DNA from: Pseudomonas ovata
GTDB taxonomy: Bacteria; Pseudomonadota; Gammaproteobacteria; Pseudomonadales; Pseudomonadaceae
Length of the DNA stretch: 64,000 nt
Assembly (NCBI RefSeq): GCF_003131185.1
Contig: NZ_QFFU01000003.1
Coordinates: 248,001-312,000, forward strand
Direction of reading: 5' to 3'
The number at the start of each line of letters is the position of its first letter. Positions within the stretch are counted from its first letter, which is position 1. A program made the translations under genes and the position numbers. Under the pieces are notes generated by a model. That model searched no databases, had not been told where the DNA came from, and was given only the letters and a program-made list of their open reading frames with translations. Shown here piece by piece: positions 49,765 through 59,113 of the stretch.

Positions 49765-50665
49765 ACAATTGTGCTCCTGCACACAGCACCAGCAGCCACA
49801 GCCAGACGCCGCGCTGCACCAGTTGCCAGCCGGCCTCGATGGACTCTGCATCGGCAGGCTTGCCTTCACCCAACGGCGGGCGCTCATGCACCTCACCGTG
49901 ATACACCGCAGGCCCGCCCAGCTCGACGCCCAGCGCACCGGCGCCGGCCGCCATCACCGGGCCCGCATTGGGGCTGTCCCAGGTCGGCCCCTGGGTGCGC
50001 CAGCAGCGCAGCGCCAGGCGCGTCTTGCCCAGCACCGCGTAAGTCAGGGCCACCAGCCGCGCCGGCATATAGTTGAGGACATCGTCGATCTTCGCCGCCG
50101 CCCAGCCGAAACGCTCGAAGCGTTCGTTGCGATAGCCCCACATGGCATCCAGGGTATTGCTCAGCCGGTACAGCACCACGCCCGGCGCCCCGGCCACGAC
50201 AAACCAGAACAGCGCGGCAAACACCGCATCGCTGCCGTTCTCCAGCACCGACTCAGTGGCGGCACGGGCCACGCCATTGGCATCGAGTTCCGAAGTCTGC
50301 CGGCTGACCAGGTAGCCGACCCGCTTGCGCGCCTCGTCCAGGTCATCGCCACGCAAGGCGGCCGCCACCGGTTGCACATGCTCACCCAGGCTGCGCAGCC
50401 CCAGCGCGCAGTACAGCGCCAAGATCTCGACCAGCGTGCCCAGGTACGGCAACCAGCTCAGCAGCGTGATCAACAGGGTCAACGGCACCACGGCCAGCAC
50501 CCAGGCGGTGACACCATGGCTGCGCCAGCCACGACCAGCGGCATTGAAGCGTTGCTCGATACGCTCGGCATAGCGTCCGAACGCCACCAGCGGATGCCAA
50601 CGTTTCGGCTCGCCCAGCAACGCATCCAGCGCCACCCCCGCCGCGCTCAACAGCGCCACACTCAT
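49757..50665 (-). CDS. cbiB: adenosylcobinamide-phosphate synthase
   Basis: Membrane enzyme that attaches aminopropanol (phosphate) to adenosylcobyric acid; 302 residues with about four to five helices. Start region [21 protein letters not shown] and later [42 protein letters not shown] are strongly typical. Called CobD in Pseudomonas usage. ATG 50665 overlaps the bluB stop (ATGA). Confidence 0.96.
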   Translation of the reverse strand: MSVALLSAAGVALDALLGEPKRWHPLVAFGRYAERIEQRFNAAGRGWRSHGVTAWVLAVVPLTLLITLLSWLPYLGTLVEILALYCALGLRSLGEHVQPVAAALRGDDLDEARKRVGYLVSRQTSELDANGVARAATESVLENGSDAVFAALFWFVVAGAPGVVLYRLSNTLDAMWGYRNERFERFGWAAAKIDDVLNYMPARLVALTYAVLGKTRLALRCWRTQGPTWDSPNAGPVMAAGAGALGVELGGPAVYHGEVHERPPLGEGKPADAESIEAGWQLVQRGVWLWLLVLCAGAQLYA

Positions 50666-51312
50666 GGATGCACTCCCCATTGGTTTTCATACAGCAATTG
50701 TTCGAGCGGGCGCGCCTGCGCCCAGCCTTCGAGCACCAGCATCGGTGCCGGATAAAAGCCATCGACCGGTCCCAGGCACAAAATGGCCAGGGGCCGCGCG
50801 CCGGCGGGCATGTCGAGCAAGGCGGCCAACGCATCGGGGTCGAACAGCGACACCCAGCCCATGCCCAGGCCTTCGGCCCGCGCCGCCAGCCACATGTTCT
50901 GGATGGCGCAGGACAACGACGCGATGTCCATCTCCGGCAAGGTACGCCGGCCAAAAATATGCTGTTCGCGGCCGTCCATCAGCGCCGCGACGATCACCTC
51001 GGCGCAATCGCTGATGCCCTCGACCTTGAGTTTCATGAAGTCATCGGCGCGCTCACCCAGGGCCTCGGCAGTGCGCACCCGCTCCTGCTCGACCTGGGCC
51101 TGCAGGCTGGCACGCAAGGTCCGGTCGGTGATGCGGATGAAACGCCAGGGCTGCATCAAACCGACGCTGGGCGCCTGGTGCGCGGCCTCCAGCAAACGCG
51201 CCAGCCGTTCGGGCGCCACCGTGCCACCACTGAAGTGGCGCATGTCACGGCGCTCGGCAATGGCCCGGTACACCGCCGCCCGCTCATCGGGGCTGAAGGC
51301 TGCGTCGCTCAT
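50662..51312 (-). CDS. bluB: 5,6-dimethylbenzimidazole synthase
   Basis: Flavin-destructase of the nitroreductase fold that breaks FMNH2 with oxygen to give the lower ligand of B12; 216 residues from ATG 51312. [32 protein letters not shown] and [20 protein letters not shown] are the family landmarks, including the conserved Asp and Ser region for flavin fragmentation. Its presence implies aerobic completion of cobalamin. Overlaps cobB and cbiB by four bases each. Confidence 0.95.
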   Translation of the reverse strand: MSDAAFSPDERAAVYRAIAERRDMRHFSGGTVAPERLARLLEAAHQAPSVGLMQPWRFIRITDRTLRASLQAQVEQERVRTAEALGERADDFMKLKVEGISDCAEVIVAALMDGREQHIFGRRTLPEMDIASLSCAIQNMWLAARAEGLGMGWVSLFDPDALAALLDMPAGARPLAILCLGPVDGFYPAPMLVLEGWAQARPLEQLLYENQWGVHP

Positions 51313-52607
51313 GGCGTGAACAGCGCCGCAATCGCAGGCGGGCTCGAAGGGAAATAAAAATGCACGTACGAGGCCGTCAACCGGCCCAGGCGATAGACCG
51401 CCTCGGCCCCGCGCCCGCCATTGGGGCTCACGCCCCGGGCGATCGGCTCCAGGGCCGTGCTGGTCAATGAGTGATGGTAAGTGTGCCCGCGCAGCAAGCC
51501 TTCGGGCAGCGCCACGTTCTGCAGCGCCAGGGCCGCCAGGCGCGTTTGCATCACCGCCTCGCCCGGCACCAGGCCGGCCAGTTCGACGCGCACGCCCTGG
51601 ACATCGGTCAGGGCATCGAGCAGGTAGAGCATGCCGCCGCACTCGGCCAGGATCGGTTTGCCTGCCGCGTGATGGGCGGCAATCGCCTCGCGCATCAAAC
51701 GGTTGGCGCCCAGGGCCACATGGTGCAGCTCGGGATACCCCCCGGGCAGGTACAGGCTGTCGGCCTCGGGCAGCTGCGTGTCATGGATCGGCGAGAAGAA
51801 ACTCAACTCGGCGCCCATGCCCCGCAGCAGGTCGAGGCTGGCGCCATAGACAAAGGCAAACGCTTCGTCACGGGCGATGGCAATGCGCACCCCGGCCAGC
51901 AACGGCTCGACCGGTTGCGGTTCGGGCGCAGCAAAGGTCACCGGCGGCGGCAGCGTCACTTCGCAAGTGCTGCCCAGCGCCTGGGCGGCGGCATCCAGGC
52001 GCGCATCCAGATCGTTCAATTCACTGGCCTGCACCAGCCCCAGATGGCGGCTGGGCAGCTCAATGCCGGTCTCGCGCGACAACGCGCCGTACCAGCGCAG
52101 CCCTTCGGTCAGGCTGTTTTCCAGCAGTTGCGCATGGCGCACAGTGCCGACCCGGTTGGCCAGCACGCCGGCAAACGGCAGGTCCGGCTGATAACGCGCC
52201 AGCCCCAAGGCCAGGGCGCCGAAGGTCTGGGCCATGGCGGTGCCGTCGATGACGCCCAGCACCGGCACCCCGAAGTGCCGCGCCAGGTCGGCGCTGGACG
52301 GGGTGCCGTCGAACAGGCCCATGACCCCTTCGATCAGAATCAGGTCGGCCTCACCGGCCGCCTCCCAGAGCAGACGGCGGCTGTCTTCGACGCCGATCAT
52401 CCACAGGTCCAGTTGATAGACCGGCGCACCGCTGGCGCGCTCCAGGATCATCGGGTCGAGAAAATCCGGGCCACATTTGAACACACGCACCTTGCGCCCC
52501 TGATTGCGATGCAACCGGGCCAGCGCAGCGGTGACGGTGGTCTTGCCCTGCCCGGAGGCCGGGGCGGCAATCAATACGGCGGGGCACTGGCGGGCAGCGT
52601 CACTCAC
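51309..52607 (-). CDS. cobB: cobyrinate a,c-diamide synthase
   Basis: Glutamine-dependent amidase of the a and c side chains; 432 residues. N-terminal ATPase APASGQGKTTVTAAL and VFKCGPDFLDPMI; C-terminal glutaminase ILAECGGMLYLLDAL (Cys) and a His in YHHSL. In the aerobic path the substrate is hydrogenobyrinic acid. Not to be confused with the sirtuin also named CobB, a different gene in this window at 56404. Confidence 0.96.
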   Translation of the reverse strand: MSDAARQCPAVLIAAPASGQGKTTVTAALARLHRNQGRKVRVFKCGPDFLDPMILERASGAPVYQLDLWMIGVEDSRRLLWEAAGEADLILIEGVMGLFDGTPSSADLARHFGVPVLGVIDGTAMAQTFGALALGLARYQPDLPFAGVLANRVGTVRHAQLLENSLTEGLRWYGALSRETGIELPSRHLGLVQASELNDLDARLDAAAQALGSTCEVTLPPPVTFAAPEPQPVEPLLAGVRIAIARDEAFAFVYGASLDLLRGMGAELSFFSPIHDTQLPEADSLYLPGGYPELHHVALGANRLMREAIAAHHAAGKPILAECGGMLYLLDALTDVQGVRVELAGLVPGEAVMQTRLAALALQNVALPEGLLRGHTYHHSLTSTALEPIARGVSPNGGRGAEAVYRLGRLTASYVHFYFPSSPPAIAALFTP

Positions 52608-53215
52608 AGCTCGATGCCCTTTTGCGCACGAATGCCGGCCTGAAAGGCATGCTTGACCATGCCGATCTCCGACACGGTGTCGGCCAGTTCGATCAATTCG
52701 GGCTTGGCACCGCGGCCGGTGACCACCACATGCTGCATGGGCGGGCGCGCCTGCAGATCGGTCAGCACCTGGTCGAGGTCCAGGTAGCCGTGCTTGAGGG
52801 CAATATTGAGTTCATCGAGGACCACCAGGCTGATGGCCGGGTCGCTGAGCAATTGCTTCGACACCTCCCAGGCCGCCTGGGCAGCGGCGATGTCGCGCTG
52901 ACGGTCCTGGGTTTCCCAGGTAAAGCCCTCGCCCATCACGTGATAGCGCACCTGCTCGGGAAAACGCCGGAAAAACAGCTCTTCGCCGGTGCTGTTGCGG
53001 CCCTTGATGAACTGCACCACACCGCATTGCATGTCGTGTCCCATGGCCCGGGCCAGCATGCCGAACGCCGAACTGCTCTTGCCCTTGCCATTGCCGCTGA
53101 GCACCAGCAGCAGGCCGCACTCATTGGGCGAATTGGCAATGCGCTCGTCGATGATGGCTTTCTTGCGCAGCATGCGCGCCAGGTGGCGTTCGTCACGTTC
53201 GGGGGATGGGTTCAT
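52604..53215 (-). CDS. cobO: corrinoid adenosyltransferase
   Basis: Transfers adenosyl from ATP to cob(I)alamin-type corrinoids; 203 residues from ATG 53215. P-loop VLSGNGKGKSSSAFGM, and VVLDELNIALKHGYL are diagnostic. GGAGAGCTGAAG supplies the ribosome site, and the longer open frame upstream lies in the riboswitch leader, so it is not coding. First gene of the ten-gene operon. Confidence 0.97.
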   Translation of the reverse strand: MNPSPERDERHLARMLRKKAIIDERIANSPNECGLLLVLSGNGKGKSSSAFGMLARAMGHDMQCGVVQFIKGRNSTGEELFFRRFPEQVRYHVMGEGFTWETQDRQRDIAAAQAAWEVSKQLLSDPAISLVVLDELNIALKHGYLDLDQVLTDLQARPPMQHVVVTGRGAKPELIELADTVSEIGMVKHAFQAGIRAQKGIEL

Positions 53216-53317
53216 CTTCAGCTCTCCGCTGGGGGGCACGCGAAAGCAGACGACAGGACAGCCTCGGGCCGCCAGGCGCGTACCCGTTGCAGAGCATCGC
53301 CCGCCGTGATGCTGTGG

Positions 53318-53510
53318 AAAGAGTGACAGGCCGGTCTCCGGGCTCATGAGCGGGTGTTACCCCTGGCGGTGCGCCTTCCCGGGCAAACCCAGTGGCGTCG
53401 GACACCGCCTTGACTCATCTACCGTTGCGGGGGCAGCGCCGGAATTGGACAGGTCCTGACCGGCTTCCCTGTTTCACCTCGCCAATCGATGATTGCAAGG
53501 CACCTGAAAC
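53318..53510 (-). promoter_or_regulatory. cobalamin riboswitch
   Basis: Minus-strand leader of cobO with the class conserved blocks in order: GGTGCC (53504-53499), GGGAAGCCGGT (53469-53459), GCGCTGCCCCCGCAACGGTA (53439-53420), and the B12 box GCCCGGAGACCGGCCTG (about 53344-53327). About 100 nt follow to the cobO ATG. Binding of adenosylcobalamin should lower expression of the entire operon. Confidence 0.97.
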
Positions 53511-53624
53511 AAGCGGCGAAGGGTAGAGGGTTGGGTAAACAGCGTCAAACAGTATTGAATTGAACCTCACGGACGGCGCTTTCTCTATCCATAATCAGCT
53601 TTTGGTTTATGGCGAGGCCTCACC

Positions 53625-54941
53625 ATGCTCAAGCGTGTCCCGCATTGCGCAATCATCCTGCTCACCGCAGGCGGCCTGGCAGCCTGTGGCGAAACCGCCA
53701 GCCTGCAAGTGGCCGACGGCTCGGGCCCTGCCCCGCAGCTGCCCGCCCCCAACAAGACCCTGCTGCCGACGGTCAATATCGCCCCGGCCATCGGCTGGCC
53801 CGAGGGCGGCAAGCCGGTCGCCGCCCCCGGCACGCAAGTGGCCGCCTTTGCCGAAGGCCTGGACCATCCGCGCTGGCTGTATGTATTGCCCAACGGCGAT
53901 GTGCTGGTGGCCGAATCCAACACGCCCGCCAAGGAGACCTCCGGGGGATTGCGTGACTGGATCGCCAAGAAGGTCATGAGCCGTGCCGGGGCCGGCGTGC
54001 CCAGCGCCAACCGCATCACCCTGCTGCGCGATGCCGACCGCGACGGCGTTGCCGAGACCCGCTCGGTGCTGCTGGAAAACCTCAACTCACCGTTCGGCAT
54101 GACGCTGGTGGGCAATACGCTGTACGTCGCTGACACCGATCGCCTGCTCGGCTTCTCCTATGAAAGCGGCCAGACCCGGATCAGCGGGCCACCTGCGGTG
54201 ATCACTGACCTGCCAGGTGGCGAGCTGAATCACCACTGGACCAAGAACGTGATCGCCAGTCGTGATGGCAGCAAGCTGTACGTCACAGTCGGTTCCAATA
54301 GCAATGTCGGCGAGAACGGCATGGACCAGGAACAGGGGCGCGCCGCCATCTGGGAAGTGGACCGCGCTTCAGGGCAGAAACGCCTATTTGCCTCGGGACT
54401 GCGCAACCCCAACGGCATGGACTGGGAACCGGTGACCGGCAAACTCTGGACCGCCGTCAACGAGCGCGACGAAATCGGCAGCGACCTGGTACCCGACTAC
54501 GTGACCTCGGTGCAGGACGGCGGCTTTTATGGCTGGCCCTACAGCTACTACGGCCAGCACGTCGATGAACGCGTGCAGCCACAAGAGCCGCAGAAAGTCG
54601 CCAGCGCCCTGGTGCCCGATTATGCCGTGGGGCCGCACACCGCTTCGCTCGGGCTGGTGTTCGCCGACGGCAAGACCCTGGCCGCGCCGTTCGATGAGGG
54701 CATGTTCATCGGCCAGCACGGCTCATGGAACCGCAAGCCGCACAGCGGCTACAAGGTGGTGTTCATCCCGTTCAAGGCCGGCAAGCCTGCAGGCCAGCCG
54801 GTCGATGTGCTGAGCGGGTTCCTGGACAAGGACGAGAAAGCCATGGGCCGCCCGGTGGGCGTGGTCAACGACCAGCGTGGCGGCCTGCTGGTGGCGGACG
54901 ATGTAGGCAACCGCATCTGGCGCGTGACATCAGCCAGGTAA
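53625..54941 (+). CDS. PQQ-type sorbosone/glucose dehydrogenase-like lipoprotein
   Basis: A 438-residue six-bladed beta-propeller of the soluble quinoprotein glucose/L-sorbosone dehydrogenase family. Lipobox LAAC places it on a membrane face toward the periplasm. Family pieces: GLDHPRWLYVLPNGDVLVAES, LNSPFGMTL, SGLRNPNGMDWEP, DGGFYGWPYSYYG, FIGQHGSWNRKPHSGYKVVFI. These contact PQQ and the sugar in relatives. GAGG precedes ATG 53625. Substrate unknown; it stands alone. Confidence 0.9.
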   Translation: MLKRVPHCAIILLTAGGLAACGETASLQVADGSGPAPQLPAPNKTLLPTVNIAPAIGWPEGGKPVAAPGTQVAAFAEGLDHPRWLYVLPNGDVLVAESNTPAKETSGGLRDWIAKKVMSRAGAGVPSANRITLLRDADRDGVAETRSVLLENLNSPFGMTLVGNTLYVADTDRLLGFSYESGQTRISGPPAVITDLPGGELNHHWTKNVIASRDGSKLYVTVGSNSNVGENGMDQEQGRAAIWEVDRASGQKRLFASGLRNPNGMDWEPVTGKLWTAVNERDEIGSDLVPDYVTSVQDGGFYGWPYSYYGQHVDERVQPQEPQKVASALVPDYAVGPHTASLGLVFADGKTLAAPFDEGMFIGQHGSWNRKPHSGYKVVFIPFKAGKPAGQPVDVLSGFLDKDEKAMGRPVGVVNDQRGGLLVADDVGNRIWRVTSAR

Positions 54942-54944
54942 TCA

Positions 54945-54982
54945 GATGGACTCGCCCACGCCGAGGCGTGGGCGAGTCCATC
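54945..54982. terminator. 17-bp hairpin between convergent genes
   Basis: GATGGACTCGCCCACGC (54945-54961) and its exact complement (54966-54982) around the loop CGAG. It begins four bases past the stop of the dehydrogenase gene and lies before the convergent NlpC/P60 gene end. There is no T-run on either strand, so it may act as a 3'-end protector or rho-aided stop. Confidence 0.6.
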
Positions 54983-55011
54983 CGATTACAGAGCAGAATA
55001 AAGACTGTGAA

Positions 55012-55554
55012 TCACCGGCCGTTCTGCGCCAGGCTTTCCGGGCGGATCACGCGCTTGGCGTTCAGATAGGCCTTCTGCCAGTAAGGCTTGCTCAGGCTGT
55101 CGAGCTTGACCGTGCCGCCGGTGGCCGGTGCATGCACGAAGCGCCCTTCACCGACATAGATACCGGCATGCGACACCTGCGAGCCGCCGGAGGTGGCGAA
55201 GAACACCAGGTCGCCGGTCTGCAACTGTTCACGCCCCACGGTCGGCGCGTTCATCACGATCATGTCGCGCGTCGAGCGTGGCAGGCTGATGCCGGCCATG
55301 TCACGGTACACATAGCCGATCAGGCCGCTGCAATCGAAACCGGAATCCGGGGTATTGCCGCCCCAGCGATATGGCGTACCCACCAGCCCCAAGGCACGAA
55401 ACAGCACATCCTCGACCGCCGGTGACGCTACGGTCGCGGGCGCAGCCAGCACGGGGCGCTGAACGATACGGGGTTTCTGGGGGGGTGGTGCGCTGGCGCA
55501 GGCGCCGAGCAGCGCTGCGAGGGAAATCACCATCAGGCGTAACGTCATCGACAT
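55012..55554 (-). CDS. NlpC/P60 (C40) peptidase lipoprotein
   Basis: Cell-wall peptidase of 180 residues with a lipobox (LLGAC, after a 16-20 residue signal). Catalytic Cys in GFDCSGLIGYV, His in VSHAGIYVGEGRFVH and polar third residue near HAPATGG. Members cleave peptidoglycan stem peptides. ATG 55554 chosen for a GGGAG site and the signal peptide directly after it. A paralogue is the next gene upstream. Confidence 0.93.
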   Translation of the reverse strand: MSMTLRLMVISLAALLGACASAPPPQKPRIVQRPVLAAPATVASPAVEDVLFRALGLVGTPYRWGGNTPDSGFDCSGLIGYVYRDMAGISLPRSTRDMIVMNAPTVGREQLQTGDLVFFATSGGSQVSHAGIYVGEGRFVHAPATGGTVKLDSLSKPYWQKAYLNAKRVIRPESLAQNGR

Positions 55555-55592
55555 AACCACAACTACTCCCTTCGGATGCGGCCTTGTTGCCG

Positions 55593-55621
55593 AAAGCACA
55601 AAGCCCGGTCAGGGACCGGGC
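55593..55621 (-). terminator. terminator between the two NlpC/P60 genes
   Basis: GCCCGGTC/GACCGGGC stem with a three-base loop (55603-55621), followed on the minus strand by a T-rich tail TTTGTGCTTT. It ends the upstream paralogue and suggests separate transcription of the two. Confidence 0.75.
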
Positions 55622-55627
55622 ATCACG

Positions 55628-56329
55628 TTATTTATGGCGTTTGATAGTAGCGGGTTTTACGCTGGTCGAGGTCATCGCCGTGGTCTGCACGTCGCCGCTT
55701 GGCGGTGCCAGCACCAGGGCGCGCTTGGCCTCGATGAAGGTCTTGCTCCAGTACGAGTCGTCCAGGCTGTCGATCCGGACTCCGCCGCTGCGGCGGCTGC
55801 TGGAATGAATGAACTGCGCATCCCCCAGGTAGATCGCTGCATGGCTGACACGACCGCGACCGGCGGTGCTGAAGAACAGCAGGTCACCCGGCTTGAGGTC
55901 GCGGCGGGCAACCTGCGGTGCATCGATATTGATCATTTCCCGGCTCGAACGCGGCAGGCTCATGCCGGCCTCTTCGCGGAACAGGAAATTGATGAAACCG
56001 CTGCAATCGAAGCCCGAGGTAGTCGAGCTGCCGCCAAAACGGTAGCGCGTACCGATCAGCGACTTGCCGCGTTCCAGAATGGAGTCGGCCAGCAACGGCA
56101 ACTGGTAGGAGGTGTTTCTGGAGAACCCGGCCAGTTCTTCTTCGGCTTCCTGCTCCTGCTGCAATTGAGCAGTGTGGGCATGACGCACGCCGGACTGGGC
56201 GGTGATGGAATGGGTGTACTGCGCCTGGTGTTCAGGCTGCGGCTGGGTGACCGATGACTGGGTCGAGCAACCGAACAGAAACGTGGCAAAAAGCAGTGGC
56301 ACGAGGGGTGCGAAGCGAACAACTTGCAT
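55628..56329 (-). CDS. second NlpC/P60 (C40) peptidase lipoprotein
   Basis: A 233-residue paralogue of the downstream gene: lipobox LFGC, a Gln-rich spacer (about 30-75), then the C40 domain with TRYRFGGSSTTSGFDCSGFINFLF (Cys in FDCSG), RVSHAAIYLGDAQFIH (His) and a basic tail. It has a longer linker between lipid anchor and catalytic domain than the other copy. ATG 56329 is chosen because the signal peptide follows (MQVVRFAPLVPLLFATF); its ribosome site is weak. Confidence 0.92.
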   Translation of the reverse strand: MQVVRFAPLVPLLFATFLFGCSTQSSVTQPQPEHQAQYTHSITAQSGVRHAHTAQLQQEQEAEEELAGFSRNTSYQLPLLADSILERGKSLIGTRYRFGGSSTTSGFDCSGFINFLFREEAGMSLPRSSREMINIDAPQVARRDLKPGDLLFFSTAGRGRVSHAAIYLGDAQFIHSSSRRSGGVRIDSLDDSYWSKTFIEAKRALVLAPPSGDVQTTAMTSTSVKPATIKRHK

Positions 56330-56403
56330 GGGCACGACCGTGGCGGAAAATTCAGGAGCCGCGACTATGCCTTCAATGAAAGTGATTTGCAAATTCTATC
56401 GAA

Positions 56404-57168
56404 TTAAATGTGACTTATGAGTTCAGGCATGACATGTGCCGCCCGCCCCTTGAGAAACACGTCCATGGCGGCACTGTGATCAGTGGCCAAGGGATTGATT
56501 TCCAAGGTAAACCCGCCTGAGACACGGGCGCGCAGCACAGGTTCCTGGATATAAGGAAAACTGGCAGTGGTGCCAATGCTTAGAACCGCATCGAACCCCA
56601 GGCTCATCTGCTGTTCCAGAGCGCTCAAGGCCTGTTCCGGCAGCATTTCCTGAAACAACACGACCGGCGGTCGCAAAATGCCATTACACACCCTGCAGAG
56701 GGGCGGCAAGGGTCGTTGCAGGTGCTCGCTCAGGTGAGGATCCTGTGCGCCGCATGCCTGGCAGAACAGCAGTGCCATCTGCCCGTGAATTTCGATCAGT
56801 CGTTCCGGCGGACTGCCAGCGGCACGGTGATACCCGTCGACGTTCTGGGTCAGCACCCAGCACTCGGGCTTGAGACGCTGCAACTGGGCAATGGCGTAAT
56901 GCGCGACATTGGGTTCGCCGCCCAGGCAGGCACTGCCCAACTGAGCAATGTACTTCCAGCACAGTGCCGGGTCGCGGCGCAGCATCGGCCCCGACAGGGC
57001 CACTTCGATGGGCAGGTCGTCATCGGTGCGGCCGTTGTACAGGCCGCCGACGCCCCGGTAGGTCGGCAACCCCGAATCGGCGGACAGCCCGGCCCCGGTG
57101 ATCACCAGAATGCGGCGGGCATGGCGCAGCGCTGCACCGGCCTGGCGCATCAACTGCGGGTCTACCAC
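56404..57168 (-). CDS. Sir2-family NAD-dependent protein deacylase
   Basis: Sirtuin of 254 residues: TGAGLSADSGLPTYRG for NAD, TQNVDGYHRAAG, the general base His in EIHGQM, and a zinc site made of FCQAC and LCRVC. Removes acyl groups from lysines. GTG 57168 overlaps the hda stop by seven bases, so translation is coupled. The bacterial sirtuin is often named CobB; I leave the symbol blank to avoid confusion with the corrin amidase in this window. Confidence 0.93.
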   Translation of the reverse strand: MVDPQLMRQAGAALRHARRILVITGAGLSADSGLPTYRGVGGLYNGRTDDDLPIEVALSGPMLRRDPALCWKYIAQLGSACLGGEPNVAHYAIAQLQRLKPECWVLTQNVDGYHRAAGSPPERLIEIHGQMALLFCQACGAQDPHLSEHLQRPLPPLCRVCNGILRPPVVLFQEMLPEQALSALEQQMSLGFDAVLSIGTTASFPYIQEPVLRARVSGGFTLEINPLATDHSAAMDVFLKGRAAHVMPELISHI

Positions 57169-57866
57169 CCAAGGGTTTCCTTGAGAAAGGGAATGGTCAG
57201 CTTGCGCTTCTCCTGCAATGACGCCTGGTCGAGGCGCTCAAGCAGATCGAACAGCGCGCTCATGCTGCGCGTGCCGCGCGTGAGGATGAAGTGCCCCACG
57301 TCATCGGTGAGGTGCAGGCCGCGGCGTGACGCGCGCAATTGCAGTGCACGCAGTTTGTCTTCATCGGACAGGCCGCGCATCTGGAACACCAGGGCCATGG
57401 TCAGCCGCGACTTGAGGTCGGGCAGCTTGATCGGCAGTTCACGGGGCGACTTGGAGGCGGCGATCAGCAGGCGTCGGCCGCTGTCGCGCAGGCGATTGAA
57501 CAGATGGAACAGCGCTTCTTCCCAGTCCGGCTTGCCGGCAATGGCCTGCAGGTCGTCCAGGCACACCAGCTCGTATTGCTCCAGATGGTCGAACAGCTCG
57601 ACGCCCTCTTCGAGCAACTGGGCCAGGGGCAGGTACACCGCCGGCTCACCGAGCTGCTTGAAACGCAGGCACGCGGCCTGCAACAGGTGCGTACGACCTA
57701 CCCCGTCCTTGCCCCACAGGTAGATCAGGCTTTCGGTCCACCCCGCGTCCGCTTCACACAGGCGCTCGACATAGCCCAGCGCCGCTGCATTGGCGCCGGG
57801 GTAGTAATTGACGAACGTGGCGTCGTCACGCAGACGCACACTCAAGGGCAGCTGAACGGGTTTCAT
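57162..57866 (-). CDS. hda: DnaA regulatory inactivator Hda
   Basis: AAA+ protein of 234 residues that, with the DNA-loaded sliding clamp, makes DnaA hydrolyse its ATP and stops re-initiation. A clamp-binding motif MKPVQLPLSVRL lies at the N-terminus; the P-loop reads GKDGVGRTHLL with Arg at the usual Lys, as in other Hda proteins; Walker B ELVCLDDLQAI; arginine finger region LKSRLTMALVF. ATG 57866 gives the family start; the longer frame is unsupported. Confidence 0.96.
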   Translation of the reverse strand: MKPVQLPLSVRLRDDATFVNYYPGANAAALGYVERLCEADAGWTESLIYLWGKDGVGRTHLLQAACLRFKQLGEPAVYLPLAQLLEEGVELFDHLEQYELVCLDDLQAIAGKPDWEEALFHLFNRLRDSGRRLLIAASKSPRELPIKLPDLKSRLTMALVFQMRGLSDEDKLRALQLRASRRGLHLTDDVGHFILTRGTRSMSALFDLLERLDQASLQEKRKLTIPFLKETLGW

Positions 57867-58002
57867 GCTGGCTGGGCGCTTCCTGGGAGCAAGCGAACCT
57901 CGCGAAAAAGAATGCAAAGTCTATACCTGCAAGGCGGGCCGCACAATGCGACGCACCCCAAGGAAAATCAAAGGCTTGCAGGCGCGCCCAGTGCCAGTGC
58001 GC

Positions 58003-59076
58003 TCAAAGCTCCGGATCGCGCGTGCCGGCGTAGACATCCGACGCCTTGTATAGCGTATGAACATGACGCAACAGCACCATGATCACCGCAGCCACCGGCA
58101 GTGCCAGCAGGATGCCGGTAAAACCGAACAGTTCGCCACCGGCCAGGATCGCGAAAATCACCGCCACCGGGTGCAGGCCGATGCGATCGCCCACCAGCAA
58201 CGGTGTCAGCACCATGCCTTCCAGTGCCTGGCCGACCATGAACACCGCCACGATGCCCAGCATCGGATACAGGTCACCTCCAAACTGGAACAGCCCGGCG
58301 ATCAGCGCCGCGCCAATGCCGATCACAAAGCCCATATAAGGCACGATGGCCGCCAGCCCGGCGATCACACCGATCAGCAGGCCCAGTTCCAGGCCCACCA
58401 GCATCAGGCCGGCGGCGTAGATCACCCCCAGCGCCACCATCACCAGCAACTGACCGCGAATGAACGCGCCCAGCACCTCATGACACTCACCGGCCAGGCT
58501 GACGATGCGCGCCTCGCGCTGGCGCGGCAGCAGGCCATGGATCTTGCCCATCATCACGTCCCAGTCGCGCAACAGGTAGAAGCACACCACCGGGATCAGC
58601 ACCAGGTTGGTCAGCCAGCCAATCAAGGCCAGGCTTGAAGCCGTGGCCTGCGACAGCACCAGGCTGACGACATCACCCGCTTCGCCGATGTGCCCGGACA
58701 GCGAAGTCTTGAGCTTGTCGAAACGCCAGAAGCCATCGGACAGGCCAAACTTGGCCTGGGCCCAGGGCAACGCTGTGTGCTGCAGCCAGTCGAGTATTTG
58801 CGGCGCCAGCTCGTAGAGGCGCATCAACTGACGGAACAGCATCGGCACCAGCACCAGCAGCAAGGCCATCAGCACCAGAGTGAACAAGCCGAACACCGCC
58901 ACCACGCCCAATGTACGGGACAGGCCGAGTCGCTCCAGGCGATCGACCAGCGGGTCACCCATATAAGCCAGCAGCAATGCCACCAGAAACGGCATCAGAA
59001 TGGTGTGCAGCACCCCCAGAAAGACCAGCAGCAACACCGCACCACCCAGCCAGAACCAACGCCGCGAATCCGTCAT
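58003..59076 (-). CDS. AI-2E/PerM-family membrane protein
   Basis: A 357-residue protein with about eight membrane helices, N-terminal pair (12-60), a large soluble loop (about 80-150) and a C-terminal helix bundle with YMGFVIGIGAALIAG and GMVLTPLLVGDRIGLHPV, the core motif of the AI-2E exporter/PerM superfamily. Members export autoinducer-2 or act as Na+/H+ antiporters; the substrate is not assignable. It is followed by hda on the same strand after 136 bp and preceded by a DUF2066 gene. Confidence 0.9.
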   Translation of the reverse strand: MTDSRRWFWLGGAVLLLVFLGVLHTILMPFLVALLLAYMGDPLVDRLERLGLSRTLGVVAVFGLFTLVLMALLLVLVPMLFRQLMRLYELAPQILDWLQHTALPWAQAKFGLSDGFWRFDKLKTSLSGHIGEAGDVVSLVLSQATASSLALIGWLTNLVLIPVVCFYLLRDWDVMMGKIHGLLPRQREARIVSLAGECHEVLGAFIRGQLLVMVALGVIYAAGLMLVGLELGLLIGVIAGLAAIVPYMGFVIGIGAALIAGLFQFGGDLYPMLGIVAVFMVGQALEGMVLTPLLVGDRIGLHPVAVIFAILAGGELFGFTGILLALPVAAVIMVLLRHVHTLYKASDVYAGTRDPEL

Positions 59077-59113
59077 TTAATGCCTCTGCACCTGGAAAAC
59101 ATCATTTGCACCC

